Positions 7,736 through 16,696 of a DNA stretch of 64,000 nucleotides are shown piece by piece. The DNA lies in the NCBI GenBank assembly GCA_027391075.1, contig DAHYHI010000015.1, positions 124,001 through 188,000 on the forward strand, given 5' to 3'. The first letter of the stretch is position 1. Every line of letters starts with the position of its first letter. A program made the translations under genes and the position numbers. The notes under the pieces are model-generated. The model was given only the letters and a program-made list of their open reading frames with translations. It did no database searches and was not told the origin of the DNA. The stretch comes from JAJZAM01 sp027391075 (lineage in GTDB: Bacteria; Actinomycetota; Acidimicrobiia; Acidimicrobiales; Palsa-688).

Positions 7736-9871
7736 TCAGCTCTTGAAGAGGAATTCTCGGTCGTCTTCGTCGAGCAAAAGGCCTATCTCAGCGGCCAGCT
7801 CGCTTTGAGCAGAAAGGGGTTTAAGGCCATCGGCGTCGACGAGGCTGAAGGCCGCTTCGCGGGCCTTGGCGACCAGTTCCCTGTCGCGGCGAAGCGACGC
7901 TAGCTTGAGGTCGCTGGCTCCCTTCTGGCGCGAGCCGAGGATAGTCCCTTCGCCTCTGAGCTCCAAGTCGACTTCGGCGAGCTCGAACCCGTCGTTCGAG
8001 GCCACAAGCGCCTGAAGGCGTTGCTCTGTTTCCTCGGCTTGCGCGGCGCCTAGAAGGTAGCACCACGAGCCGTGATCGCCCCGTCCGACTCGACCCCGCA
8101 GTTGGTGTAGCTGGGCGACGCCGAACCGACCCGCGTCTTCGATAACCATGACGGTCGCGTTGGGGACGTCTACGCCAACCTCGATTACCGTCGTGGACAC
8201 AAGGACGTCCAACTCACCGGACCGGAACTTCTCCATGACGCAGTGCTTGTCCGAGACAGGCATCTGACCGTGGAGGAGACCGAGGCGCAACCCCGCAAGC
8301 TCGCCGGCCGACAGTCGCTCCCACTCCGCGGCGGCCGACTTGGACGCCACCTTCTCCGACTCCTCCACGAGCGGGCACACCACGTAGGACTGCCGGCCTA
8401 ATGACGCCTCCGAGCGCACCTTCTCCCACGCCTCGCTCTCTTCGTGAGGATCGCGTGCCCAGACCGTGGAAATCGGCTTCCGCCCGGGTGGCAGTTCGTC
8501 GAGGACGGTTGTGTCCAAGTCGCCGTAGACGGTCATTGCGGCCGTCCTAGGTATCGGGGTGGCGGTCATTACCAACACGTCAGGAATTGCAACCCCTGGG
8601 CCTTTCGAGCGAAGCGCCGCTCGCTGCTCCACGCCGAAGCGGTGCTGCTCGTCGATCACGACGCAGCCTAGGGAGTTGAAGTCGACTGTGTCTCCCAAAA
8701 GGGCGTGGGTCCCGACTAGAACGTCGACCGTGCCGTCGAGTAGCCCTGCGAGGATCCGCCGCCGCTGGGCGACGCCGACCCGGTTGGACATCAACTCAAC
8801 ACAGACGGGGCGCTGCCCTGTGAGGGTCCCCGAACTTGGCAGCACGAAGCCGGACAGCAACCCTGAGATCGCAGCGTGGTGCTGCTCAGCGAGCACTTCG
8901 GTGGGCACCATTACAGCACCTTGGTGACCGCCTTCGATCGCCGTTAGGAGCGCTCCGAGCGCCACGAGCGTCTTGCCCGAGCCCACGTCGCCTTGCAGCA
9001 GGCGGTGCATCGGGTAGGCGCTGGCCATGTCGGCGGCGATCTCCGCCAACGCCGACTCCTGAGCCTTGGTGAGGCTGAATGGCAGTCGGCGACGAAGGCG
9101 CTCCATGAGCTTGCCGTCGACGTTGTGTTGGATCCCCATGGAGCTGCGTTCTAGGGCACGCTTCCTCATCACCAAGACAACCTGAAGCCGCAGCAGTTCG
9201 TCGAAAGCCAGTCTCGTTCGAGCCTTGGTGGCTGAGCCCAACGACGCAGGGCTGTGGATCTGACGAAACGCCCAGTCACGCTCGGCGAGGCCGTAGGAGT
9301 CCCGGATTCGAGCCGGCAGAGGATCCGCAAACTGGGTAACCCGTCGCAGAGCCTCTGAGACCCACCCGCTTACCTGCCAGGACGAGATCCCAGCCTTGTC
9401 CGACTGTGGGTACACCGCGACGATACGACCGGTTCTATCACCCACTAGGTCCACGACAGGGTTGGTCATCTGACGCCTCCCCATGTAGCGCTCCACCTTG
9501 CCGAACACGACTACCTGCGATCCCTCTCGGAGTTGCTTTGTGCGCCAAGCCTGGTTGAAGAAGGACACCCGCAGGTGGCTTGAAGTGTCGGATAGGTCTA
9601 CCTCGACCAGCGATTTGCCGTTGCGGGTACGTCGCGTGGCCACCTTTCGGACCGTCGCGAGGACCATGGCCTGCTCGGATTCCACGAGGTCTGCGATAGC
9701 CCTCTGGTTGGTCCTGTCCAAGTAACGCCGCGGGTAGTAGGTGACAAGGTCCAATAGGCTGGCGACGCCGACGTCGCTCAGAGCAACCAGACCCTTCTCC
9801 CCTACCCCGGCCAGACGTCCTACTCCTATTGCCGCCAGGTCAGACAGAGTTTTCGGGTCTCCGGGCCTCAA
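7736..9871 (-). CDS. recG: ATP-dependent DNA helicase RecG
   Basis: RecG reverses stalled replication forks. The N-terminal wedge/OB region is at about residues 50-180. It is followed by the helicase domains with Walker A QGDVGSGKT, the DEQHRFG box, TATPIPRT and the C-terminal QLRGRVGRG. I chose the TTG at 9871 (711 residues), just after the fakA-like stop and an AAGGGACC; the open frame to 9967 would overlap that gene without family support. It is the second gene of the minus-strand run. Confidence 0.94.
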   Translation of the reverse strand: MRPGDPKTLSDLAAIGVGRLAGVGEKGLVALSDVGVASLLDLVTYYPRRYLDRTNQRAIADLVESEQAMVLATVRKVATRRTRNGKSLVEVDLSDTSSHLRVSFFNQAWRTKQLREGSQVVVFGKVERYMGRRQMTNPVVDLVGDRTGRIVAVYPQSDKAGISSWQVSGWVSEALRRVTQFADPLPARIRDSYGLAERDWAFRQIHSPASLGSATKARTRLAFDELLRLQVVLVMRKRALERSSMGIQHNVDGKLMERLRRRLPFSLTKAQESALAEIAADMASAYPMHRLLQGDVGSGKTLVALGALLTAIEGGHQGAVMVPTEVLAEQHHAAISGLLSGFVLPSSGTLTGQRPVCVELMSNRVGVAQRRRILAGLLDGTVDVLVGTHALLGDTVDFNSLGCVVIDEQHRFGVEQRAALRSKGPGVAIPDVLVMTATPIPRTAAMTVYGDLDTTVLDELPPGRKPISTVWARDPHEESEAWEKVRSEASLGRQSYVVCPLVEESEKVASKSAAAEWERLSAGELAGLRLGLLHGQMPVSDKHCVMEKFRSGELDVLVSTTVIEVGVDVPNATVMVIEDAGRFGVAQLHQLRGRVGRGDHGSWCYLLGAAQAEETEQRLQALVASNDGFELAEVDLELRGEGTILGSRQKGASDLKLASLRRDRELVAKAREAAFSLVDADGLKPLSAQSELAAEIGLLLDEDDREFLFKS

Positions 9872-9884
9872 GACGTCAGGTCCC

Positions 9885-11537
9885 TTACTCGACGCTGAAC
9901 AAGTAGGGGTACAGCGGCTGACCACCCTGGTGTATCTCGGTCTCCAAACCAGGTAGCGAGTCCGCAATCCACTGCGAGATCCGCCGCGTGTCGGCCACGC
10001 TCGAACCTTCCCCGGCTATGACAGTGACGATCTCGTGGCGCTCCGGGTCGACGAGGCATCCAAGGAGGCCCGTGGCCGCTCCTACTATGTCAGCAGCAAC
10101 CACCTCGATCCGCTCCCTTGAGATCCCGAGGAAGTCCCCTTCGTGGATTGGTCCTGCCTCGCTGGTGCTCGGACGGACGGCGCGGGTGACTTCGCCTGCA
10201 ACCACCCGGGCTGCCGAGCGCGCCATCAGGTCCCCGTTGGCTTCGGCATCGCCCTCTGGGTCGTATTCGAGCAGCGCAGCGAAACCCTCCTGTATCCCCT
10301 TGGTCTCTACGACGACGACAGGTTTGGAGGCTTCAAGCGCAGCCTGGCGTGCAACAGGAATGATATTTTTGTTGTTGGGCAGCACCACGACCTGCTCGCT
10401 GTTGGCCGCTTCTATCGCCTTGAGGATCTCCGCTGTGGACGGGTTCATGGACTGGCCGCCGCTTACCACGTGGTGCACCCCCAGCGAGCGGAAGATGCGC
10501 CGTACCCCGTCCCCGTTGCACACCGCCACGACAGAGGTTACCACCGGGTCCTCCGGCCCTTCCCCGGCAGCTTCGGTACCCTCGGCGGCTCGAACCCACC
10601 TCTCCTCCTCGACCTCCTCGCGCAGGTCCGTCACGCGAATCCTTCTCGGGCGACCAGCCTCCAAGGCCGCTTCGATAGCCGCTCCGATGTCGTCAGTGTG
10701 TATGTGGCAATTCCACAGGCCGTCGCCGCCTACGACAACTATGGAATCTCCGATCCCTGACCACACTTCCCGAAAGGCCGGAACTAACTTATCTGGGGCC
10801 TCTAGGAGGTACATCACCTCGTAGCGAAGGTCACCGACGTCAGGGGCGCTCCCCGACTCTGCTCGGGACTGCGGCCCGGATGCCTGACTCAGCGGCGAAC
10901 CAGGGGGTACCGGCAGCGGCCGACCGTCCGCTACGTGCAAAAGAGCGTCTACCAACAAGACAAAGCCGCTCCCCCCCGAGTCGACGACGCCCGCAGCCTT
11001 GAGCACCGGAAGCTGATCGGGAGTCCTTTCGAGGGCTGCCCGGGCAGCCCGGTTGGCACCCTCGAGAACAGCCACAAGGCCGTCGTCGGGATCGACACAA
11101 CCAGCCCCGTCGCCAGCGGCGCGAGCGACGGTGAGGATCGTTCCCTCGACAGGGTTCTGCACTGCCTCGTAGGCGCGCCGAGCGGCATGTCGAAGCCCGT
11201 CCGCCAAGGTTTCGGCGTCGATGTGGTCTCTCCCTCGGACAGTCTCGGAGAGTCCCCTCAGTATCTGCGACAGGATAACTCCCGAGTTTCCCCGTGCCCC
11301 CATCAGGGACCCGTAGCTCATCGCTTGTGCAACGGTCCCGAGGTCCCGGCTCTCGTGACGTTCGATCTCGGCGACGACCGACTCTGCCGTCAAAGCCATA
11401 TTGGTTCCGGTGTCGCCGTCGGGAACCGGGTAGACGTTGAGGCGGTCGATATAGTCGCGATGGGAACGCAGGGCGTCACGGAACGCTTCCATCGCTGCTG
11501 CCAGAGCCGGCCCGTCCAGACGATCTGCGATCTGCAT
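9885..11537 (-). CDS. DAK2-domain fatty-acid kinase-like protein (FakA/YloV family)
   Basis: FakA/YloV proteins phosphorylate fatty acids presented by a FakB binding protein. Residues 1-200 form a DhaL-type ATP-binding domain with NVYPVPDGDTGTNMAL and the Gly-rich GARGNSGVILSQ. A middle domain (about 230-310) includes HIHTDD. The C-terminal domain (330-550) contains the family's VVLPNNKNIIPVA. Its 550 residues match the family. The start is the ATG at 11537, seven bases after a TAGCAT hexamer. It heads the run toward plsX and smc, as yloV does in Bacillus. No fakB is visible in the window, so fatty-acid kinase activity is inferred from the family. Confidence 0.88.
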   Translation of the reverse strand: MQIADRLDGPALAAAMEAFRDALRSHRDYIDRLNVYPVPDGDTGTNMALTAESVVAEIERHESRDLGTVAQAMSYGSLMGARGNSGVILSQILRGLSETVRGRDHIDAETLADGLRHAARRAYEAVQNPVEGTILTVARAAGDGAGCVDPDDGLVAVLEGANRAARAALERTPDQLPVLKAAGVVDSGGSGFVLLVDALLHVADGRPLPVPPGSPLSQASGPQSRAESGSAPDVGDLRYEVMYLLEAPDKLVPAFREVWSGIGDSIVVVGGDGLWNCHIHTDDIGAAIEAALEAGRPRRIRVTDLREEVEEERWVRAAEGTEAAGEGPEDPVVTSVVAVCNGDGVRRIFRSLGVHHVVSGGQSMNPSTAEILKAIEAANSEQVVVLPNNKNIIPVARQAALEASKPVVVVETKGIQEGFAALLEYDPEGDAEANGDLMARSAARVVAGEVTRAVRPSTSEAGPIHEGDFLGISRERIEVVAADIVGAATGLLGCLVDPERHEIVTVIAGEGSSVADTRRISQWIADSLPGLETEIHQGGQPLYPYLFSVE

Positions 11538-11544
11538 GCCCGGG

Positions 11545-11550
11545 ATGCTA
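11545..11550 (-). promoter_or_regulatory. Leaderless -10 element of the fakA-like operon
   Basis: TAGCAT on the minus strand is followed by seven bases and the ATG. This is probably the main promoter for the 11.5 kb minus-strand run. The 86-base gap to rpmB must also hold the divergent rpmB promoter. Confidence 0.55.
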
Positions 11551-11623
11551 ATGTGATCTTAGGACGCGGTCAGGTTCCTACCTGTAGAGCGTCGTTCCGG
11601 TCGATCGACGAGGTGTAGACAAG

Positions 11624-11818
11624 ATGGCGTCAGTTTGTGAAGTGTGCGGCAAGAAGCCGTCTTTCGGTATGAGCGTCAGCCATTCACACAGGCGCACGAA
11701 GCGCCGCTGGAACCCGAATATCCAGCGGATCCGGGCGGTTGTCGGCGGCTCCGCTAAGCGCGTGCACGTTTGTACGTCGTGCATCCGAGCCGGGAAAGTG
11801 ACTAAAGCGGTCCGCTGA
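11624..11818 (+). CDS. rpmB: Ribosomal protein L28 (zinc-ribbon form)
   Basis: This 64-residue protein of the large subunit starts MASVCEVCGKKPSFGMSVSHSHRRTKRRW, quoted here in spirit: the first CxxC is CEVC and the second is CTSC near the C-terminus, so it is the C+ zinc-binding form. GAGGTG lies about 10 bases upstream of the ATG. It is divergent from the fakA-like gene, the same pairing as rpmB-yloV in Firmicutes (which have yloU between). Confidence 0.95.
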   Translation: MASVCEVCGKKPSFGMSVSHSHRRTKRRWNPNIQRIRAVVGGSAKRVHVCTSCIRAGKVTKAVR

Positions 11819-11834
11819 TACACGGACGGCCTGG

Positions 11835-11855
11835 GTCGAAGTTCTACTCTTCGAC
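11835..11855. terminator. Possible bidirectional hairpin between rpmB and the GAF/HTH gene
   Basis: A perfect seven-base stem GTCGAAG/CTTCGAC with a seven-base loop lies just after rpmB and overlaps the stop region of the convergent gene. There is no U-tract, so termination is uncertain. Confidence 0.35.
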
Positions 11856-12638
11856 TTGCTCGTCGGCCCCTGACAGAAGCTTCATGACGTCGTCTCGACG
11901 GAACCGAAGGTGACCGCCGATCGTCCTGAGACTCGGAAGCTTTCCCGCTGCCGCCCAGTTGATGACGGTTCTCTCAGTAACGTCGAACACAGCCGCCACC
12001 TCGTGGCTGCGTAGTAACTGCGGCGCTTCGCCTGACAGGCCCTGCCCGCGACCACCGGGGCGTCCCTGGGATTGAACCGCTCTAGGCCGCAGTTCGCTGG
12101 GCGGGCGAACGGTCTGCTCGGCGACGTCCCCGTTTCGACGCAACTGGCCGAGTGCCGCCGCCACTTGGCGTGCAAGCGCTGCCATCGCCCGCTGCTCCCG
12201 CTTGGTCAGCTGCCGCAACCAACGGTCCATGACCGCCACTACGGCGACTACCGAGCCCGCAGCGTCCCGGACGGCTACTCCGTACGCCCAGCGCATCGAG
12301 TGCGGAGCCTGTATTAGGGGGCTGCGCGGCACGATCGTCACCAGATCAGTGAGCTCTACCGGGCCTGTACCCGCAGCGATCGCCTCGAAGAGGTGACCAT
12401 CGTTGAGGCCGCAGCGATACTCGAAGCCCTGAGAGAGGGTGCTCCATCCGCCTCCGGCCTGGGGAACCGACAAGACAGCTACGGGCGTCTGACAGGCCAG
12501 TGCACCCAAGACCAGAAGGTCTGCGATACCCTGACCTGGGGGCATAGCGGGCAACTCGGCCTTCGCCGGCTCCCGCACGGTCGCTTCTTGCGTCGCTCGA
12601 CTATCGACGCTTGATGTGTTTAGGCGTGAAACCGGCAT
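11844..12638 (-). CDS. GAF-like sensor with C-terminal excisionase/MerR-type HTH
   Basis: The 264-residue protein has a GAF-like domain at about residues 40-165 (PVAVLSVPQAGGGWS, then MRWAYGVAVRDAAGSVVAVVAVMDR). A Pro/Arg-rich linker follows, and at about 208-257 there is a DNA-binding domain of the excisionase/MerR kind (LLRSHEVAAVFDVTERTVINW and GGHLRFRRDDVMKLL). A ligand- or redox-controlled transcription factor is likely (inference). No target is evident; it does not form an operon with thiD, from which it is separated by a strong hairpin. The ATG at 12638 has no clear Shine-Dalgarno element, so the start is uncertain. Confidence 0.75.
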   Translation of the reverse strand: MPVSRLNTSSVDSRATQEATVREPAKAELPAMPPGQGIADLLVLGALACQTPVAVLSVPQAGGGWSTLSQGFEYRCGLNDGHLFEAIAAGTGPVELTDLVTIVPRSPLIQAPHSMRWAYGVAVRDAAGSVVAVVAVMDRWLRQLTKREQRAMAALARQVAAALGQLRRNGDVAEQTVRPPSELRPRAVQSQGRPGGRGQGLSGEAPQLLRSHEVAAVFDVTERTVINWAAAGKLPSLRTIGGHLRFRRDDVMKLLSGADEQVEE

Positions 12639-12659
12639 GGATGTTCACTCGGTGATGCA

Positions 12660-12686
12660 AGGCGTCGCCTTGAGAAGGCGACGCCT
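12660..12686. terminator. Strong hairpin downstream of thiL-thiD
   Basis: AGGCGTCGCCTT and AAGGCGACGCCT form a perfect 12-base stem with a three-base GAG loop. It lies between the thiD stop (12746) and the next gene on the same strand (start 12638). No U-tract follows on either strand; an actinobacterial I-shaped terminator is the simplest reading. Confidence 0.6.
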
Positions 12687-12745
12687 GTTGGGTCCCATGG
12701 GTGTCAAACCCGGAAAAACGGTGCGCATCCTCGGCACCGGACACG

Positions 12746-13501
12746 TCAGCCGGCGGCGAGAGCTCCAAGACACTTCGCCACGTACTCCTTGGCTGACCGG
12801 CAGGCTTCGACGAGGTCGTCGCCTTCGGCCAGTCCCGCCGTTATCGCAGCCGACAGAGTGCAACCGGTGCCGTGACTGTGACGTACGTTCAGCTTGGGGC
12901 CTTCCAGCCAGGTCGCTTTGCCTGCGGCCCACAGCAGGTCGGGTGAAACGTCCCCGCCTAAGTGGCCACCTTTTATCAGGACCGCTGCCGGTCCTAGTAG
13001 GGCGATCTCCCTCGCCGCTAGGGCCATGTCGTCACGTCCGGATATCTCAACGCCGAGGATTGCCTCCGCCTCGGGGATGTTCGGAGTTACCAACGCAGCG
13101 ACCGGAAGGAGCTTCGAGACCATACAAGGAAGCGCCTCCGGATCGAGGAGACTCCCTCCGTGCGAAGCAGCTTGAACCGGATCGACAACTAGCGGACCCA
13201 GGTTGAGTTCGCCGTATGCGGTAGCCACCGCTTCGATCACGGCTGCGTCCCCGAGCATCCCTGTCTTCACGGCGCCGACCTGAAGTGCTTCGGCTACCGC
13301 CGAGATCTGCCCTACCACCAACTCGGCCGCCATTACCGTCGACGCAAGCACCCCTTTGTGATTCTGGGCTGTGACGGCCGTCACAGCGACGGCTCCCCAC
13401 ACCCCGAATTCAGCGAAGGTTCGCAGGTCTGCTTCGATCCCGGCCCCACCCCAACAGTCGGACCCCGCGACGCTGAGAGCGGCGGGCCAGCCAGGAATCA
13501 A
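12746..13501 (-). CDS. thiD: Hydroxymethylpyrimidine (phosphate) kinase
   Basis: ThiD phosphorylates HMP and HMP-P for thiamine synthesis. The 251-residue ribokinase-fold protein has the N-terminal AGSDCWGGAGIEADLRTF, the substrate region VTAVTAQNHKGV, the segment GAVKTGMLG, and the ATP/anion-hole motif SHGTGCTLSAAITAGLA. The usual SGGGAGIQAD is changed to CWGGAGIEAD. I chose the TTG at 13501 because GGAGGGACGAAG lies immediately upstream. It follows thiL with a 64-base gap, consistent with a thiL-thiD operon. Confidence 0.92.
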   Translation of the reverse strand: MIPGWPAALSVAGSDCWGGAGIEADLRTFAEFGVWGAVAVTAVTAQNHKGVLASTVMAAELVVGQISAVAEALQVGAVKTGMLGDAAVIEAVATAYGELNLGPLVVDPVQAASHGGSLLDPEALPCMVSKLLPVAALVTPNIPEAEAILGVEISGRDDMALAAREIALLGPAAVLIKGGHLGGDVSPDLLWAAGKATWLEGPKLNVRHSHGTGCTLSAAITAGLAEGDDLVEACRSAKEYVAKCLGALAAG

Positions 13502-13565
13502 CTTCGTCCCTCCGAGACTTCTGCGCCTGTAGGCGCTCCGGCATCCCGACTAACCGGCGAGACCC

Positions 13566-14486
13566 TCAAAAGCTGTGCTGCCATCCCCCCGACGCGTGGA
13601 CGGCTTCGCCGTCCAGGCTTCGATGGTCGGGGTCGGGGACGCATTCGCCGATCATGATAGGCGGGTTGATGCCGGCGAACTCCCCGTCTAGGTCGGCTCC
13701 GGGTGGAGCACAGAACACTAAGGCGAAGTCCTCGCCTCCTGCCATGGCTTCCTCAATCGTCGCCTCGGAGTGGACCGGAACACGCTCAAGCCTGAAGCCG
13801 ACCTCGGACTGATCTGCTATATGCCCTAAGTCGGCGATCAGGCCGTCGGAGACGTCGATCATCGCCGTAGCGCCGGCCAGGCGCGCAGCCCTGCCCTCAC
13901 GCAGTCGAGGCGTGGGACGGGCGTGAGCTCTCACAGCGCTCTGTGGGTCACGGACCGTGTCGTATCGGGCCTCTCCACTCCTGAGCCGTCGCAGACCGGC
14001 CGCCGACGCCCCCAGAGCCCCGGTCACCCAGATTACGTCTCCTGGTCGGGCTCCGCTGCGCCTGACAGGCCTGCCTGGGCAGCTTCCGGTGACGGCCACT
14101 GTCACGGTCAGCTCCGGGCCGTTGGTGAGGTCCCCTCCCACGACAGGACAGCCCATCTCCTCGGCCGCCGCCGAGATACCCGAGTACAAAAGGCGGATGT
14201 CTGATCCTGCAGGAGCGCTCACGGCGACCAGCGCGTGACCAGGAACGCCGCCCATCGCCGCTATGTCACTCACCGAGGCCGCCATCGCCTTCCAGCCGAG
14301 GTCGCCCAGGGAAGTGTATGCGAGGTCGGCGTGCACGCCAGCTACAACTGTGTCAGCTGCGAGAAGCATCCACCCCTCCGGTGGCCTCACGATCGCGGCA
14401 TCGTCGCCTATCCACTCTTCGTCGGGGTCGCCGGGTTTCGCGAGGGTAGCGGCGAGTGTCGCGATCAGGTCGAACTCGCCTTTCAT
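13566..14486 (-). CDS. thiL: Thiamine-monophosphate kinase
   Basis: ThiL converts thiamine monophosphate to the diphosphate coenzyme. The 306-residue protein has the N-terminal IGDDAAIVRPPEGWMLLAADTVVAGVHAD (Asp-rich metal site; key part GDDAA and DTVVAGVH), then the segments VSDIAAMGG, VGGDLTNG, IDVSDGLIADLGH and AGGEDFALVF, all family motifs. It is divergent from pckG across 78 bases. No TPP riboswitch is visible in that gap. The ATG at 14486 has GGGGGTAT upstream. Confidence 0.93.
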   Translation of the reverse strand: MKGEFDLIATLAATLAKPGDPDEEWIGDDAAIVRPPEGWMLLAADTVVAGVHADLAYTSLGDLGWKAMAASVSDIAAMGGVPGHALVAVSAPAGSDIRLLYSGISAAAEEMGCPVVGGDLTNGPELTVTVAVTGSCPGRPVRRSGARPGDVIWVTGALGASAAGLRRLRSGEARYDTVRDPQSAVRAHARPTPRLREGRAARLAGATAMIDVSDGLIADLGHIADQSEVGFRLERVPVHSEATIEEAMAGGEDFALVFCAPPGADLDGEFAGINPPIMIGECVPDPDHRSLDGEAVHASGGWQHSF

Positions 14487-14564
14487 ATACCCCCAACGGT
14501 AGTGTCAAACCACAACTGAACGTAGACACAGTTCCACTGAGCTTCACGAGGAGAAGACCTGAAC

Positions 14565-16376
14565 ATGACTTCCGTCAAGCCGTTGAGCACCCATAAACGC
14601 CTGTTGGAGTGGGTGGATCATTGGGCGGGCCTCGCCGGGGCTGATCGCGTGGTGTGGTGCGACGGATCCGCCGCCGAATACGACCAGATCTGCTCCGATC
14701 TCGTGGAGTCTGGCACCTTCGTCGCCCTTGCGGATGAGCGCCGCCCCAACAGTTACTGGGCAACGTCCGACCCGGCCGACGTCGCGCGCGTCGAGGATCG
14801 GACCTTCATCTGCTCGCAACGCAAAGTCGACGCAGGAGCGACCAACAACTGGCGAGACCCGACTGAGATGAAGGCGACCCTCACCGAACTTTTCACCGGA
14901 TCGATGCGGGGCCGCACCATGTACGTGGTCGCCTTCTCGATGGGCCCTTTGGGCTCACCGATCTCCCACATCGGCATCCAGTTGACCGACAGCCCGTACG
15001 TCGCAGCAAGCATGAAGATCATGACCCGAATGGGCCAAGGAGTTCTAGATGCCCTCGGCGACGACGGAGATTTCGTGCCGTGCGTCCACTCCGTCGGCGC
15101 TCCCCTCGCTGACGGCCAAGCCGACGTCGCCTGGCCTTGCAACGCCGACAACAAGTACATCGTCCACTTCCCCGAGACGCGGGAAATCTGGTCGTTCGGA
15201 TCTGGATATGGGGGAAACGCGCTGCTGGGCAAGAAGTGCTTCGCCTTGCGTATAGCGTCGGTGATGGCACGCGACGAGGGCTGGCTCGCCGAGCACATGC
15301 TGATCTTGAAGCTGACATCACCTCAGGGGGAGGTGCGCTACGTGACCGGAGCGTTTCCCTCCGCGTGCGGCAAGACGAACCTGGCGATGCTCATCCCGAG
15401 CCTTCCGGGTTGGAAGGTAGAGACGATCGGCGACGATATCGCATGGATGAAGTTCGCCGCTGACGGAACGCTACGGGCCATCAACCCCGAGTACGGATTC
15501 TTCGGCGTGGCACCCGGGACCAACAACAAGACGAACCTTAACGCGATGCTCACCTTGTCGGGAAACTGCATTTTCACCAACACCGCTCTGACCGACGACG
15601 GCGACGTCTGGTGGGAAGGCATGACAGACGAGGCGCCGGCTCACTTGCTTGATTGGAAGCGTCAGGATTGGACTCCCGAATCCGGTGCACCAGCTGCACA
15701 TCCGAACGCCCGTTTCACTGCCCCGGCTTCCCAGGACCCTGCGATCGCACCCGAATGGGAGGACCCTGAAGGTGTCCCCATTTCAGCGATACTTTTCGGA
15801 GGACGACGTTCGGGTGTAGTTCCGCTCGTAACCGAGTCCTTCGACTGGGATCACGGAGTGTTCCTGGGGTCTATCATGGCCTCGGAGACGACCGCTGCCG
15901 CCGCTGGAGCAGTCGGAAAGCTACGCCACGATCCTTTTGCGATGTTGCCGTTCTGTGGCTACAACATGGCGGACTATTTCTCGCACTGGCTCTCGATCGG
16001 CACTGCAGGATCTCAACGACAGCTTCCGAAGATGTTCTACGTCAACTGGTTCAGGAAGGGCGCCGACGGCAGCTTCTTGTGGCCAGGATTTGGGGACAAC
16101 AGCCGTGTACTCGAGTGGGTCTTCGAGCGGTGCAGCGGGCGCGGAGAAGCGGTGACCACGCCGATCGGTTTGCTACCCGCGCCCGGGGCTATAAGGACGG
16201 AGGACCTCGACTTGGCGGCGGATGCCATGGAGACCCTCCTCGCCGTGGACGCCGAGGGTTGGCTGGGCGACATCCCTTCCATAAGAGCCTTCTACGAAAG
16301 TCTCGGGGATCGGATGCCCGAAAAGCTGTTGTCGCAGCTCGACAATCTCGACGAGCGCCTCCGGGCGGGCGGGTAG
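14565..16376 (+). CDS. pckG: Phosphoenolpyruvate carboxykinase (GTP)
   Basis: This enzyme interconverts oxaloacetate and PEP with GTP, the entry to gluconeogenesis. At 603 residues it is a full-length GTP-type enzyme. The nucleotide-binding/catalytic loop FPSACGKTNLAML carries the reactive Cys, and the metal site lies in ETIGDDIAWM. FGGRR and GNSR-like guanine-pocket segments are also present (FGDNSRVLEW). The ATG is preceded by GAGGAGAAGACCTGAAC. It stands alone and divergent from thiL, and may supply PEP alongside the malic enzyme at 50.5 kb. Confidence 0.96.
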   Translation: MTSVKPLSTHKRLLEWVDHWAGLAGADRVVWCDGSAAEYDQICSDLVESGTFVALADERRPNSYWATSDPADVARVEDRTFICSQRKVDAGATNNWRDPTEMKATLTELFTGSMRGRTMYVVAFSMGPLGSPISHIGIQLTDSPYVAASMKIMTRMGQGVLDALGDDGDFVPCVHSVGAPLADGQADVAWPCNADNKYIVHFPETREIWSFGSGYGGNALLGKKCFALRIASVMARDEGWLAEHMLILKLTSPQGEVRYVTGAFPSACGKTNLAMLIPSLPGWKVETIGDDIAWMKFAADGTLRAINPEYGFFGVAPGTNNKTNLNAMLTLSGNCIFTNTALTDDGDVWWEGMTDEAPAHLLDWKRQDWTPESGAPAAHPNARFTAPASQDPAIAPEWEDPEGVPISAILFGGRRSGVVPLVTESFDWDHGVFLGSIMASETTAAAAGAVGKLRHDPFAMLPFCGYNMADYFSHWLSIGTAGSQRQLPKMFYVNWFRKGADGSFLWPGFGDNSRVLEWVFERCSGRGEAVTTPIGLLPAPGAIRTEDLDLAADAMETLLAVDAEGWLGDIPSIRAFYESLGDRMPEKLLSQLDNLDERLRAGG

Positions 16377-16426
16377 AACCGTACGGGTAGGCGTAACCTG
16401 TACTTCGAGGACCTAGGGGGACCTAC

Positions 16427-16696
16427 GTGACAGTCAGCGCCTACGTGCTTATCCAGACCGAGATAGGCCGGGCGGCTTCGGTAGCCGAAGCAGCCCGGCG
16501 GGTCGAAGGGGTCGTCTCCGCGGATGACGTAACCGGTCCCTACGACGTGATCGTGAGGGTCAGGTCATCGTCGATGGACCACCTTGGTGGTCTCGTCGTG
16601 AGCCGCCTCCAGACGATCGAAGGGATCACCCGGACGCTGACCTGCCCCGTGGTAGACCTGGGAGCACCACGCGGACACCCCGAGGAGCGCCCCTGA
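16427..16696 (+). CDS. Stand-alone RAM (Lrp/AsnC ligand-binding) domain protein
   Basis: The 89-residue protein is a single ligand-binding RAM domain (AYVLIQTEIGRAASVAEAAR, then GPYDVIVRVRSSSMDHL and IEGITRTLTCPVV), with no HTH. Such short proteins form oligomers and are thought to bind amino acids. The GTG start has AGGGGG upstream, and a TAACCT hexamer is present about 35 bases upstream. Its TGA overlaps the ATG of the molybdoenzyme by one base (TGATG), so the two are probably co-translated, suggesting a linked role. Confidence 0.8.
   Translation: MTVSAYVLIQTEIGRAASVAEAARRVEGVVSADDVTGPYDVIVRVRSSSMDHLGGLVVSRLQTIEGITRTLTCPVVDLGAPRGHPEERP

Noticed and set aside
10143..10760. 205-codon plus-strand frame
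   Set aside because: Antisense to the fakA-like gene, no family-like sequence, no -10 or Shine-Dalgarno element.
14503..14508. TTGACA as a -35 of thiL
   Set aside because: No -10 lies 16-18 bases downstream on the minus strand; the match looks fortuitous.
14487..14564. TPP riboswitch before thiL
   Set aside because: The 78-base gap has no THI-box pattern such as CTGAGA.
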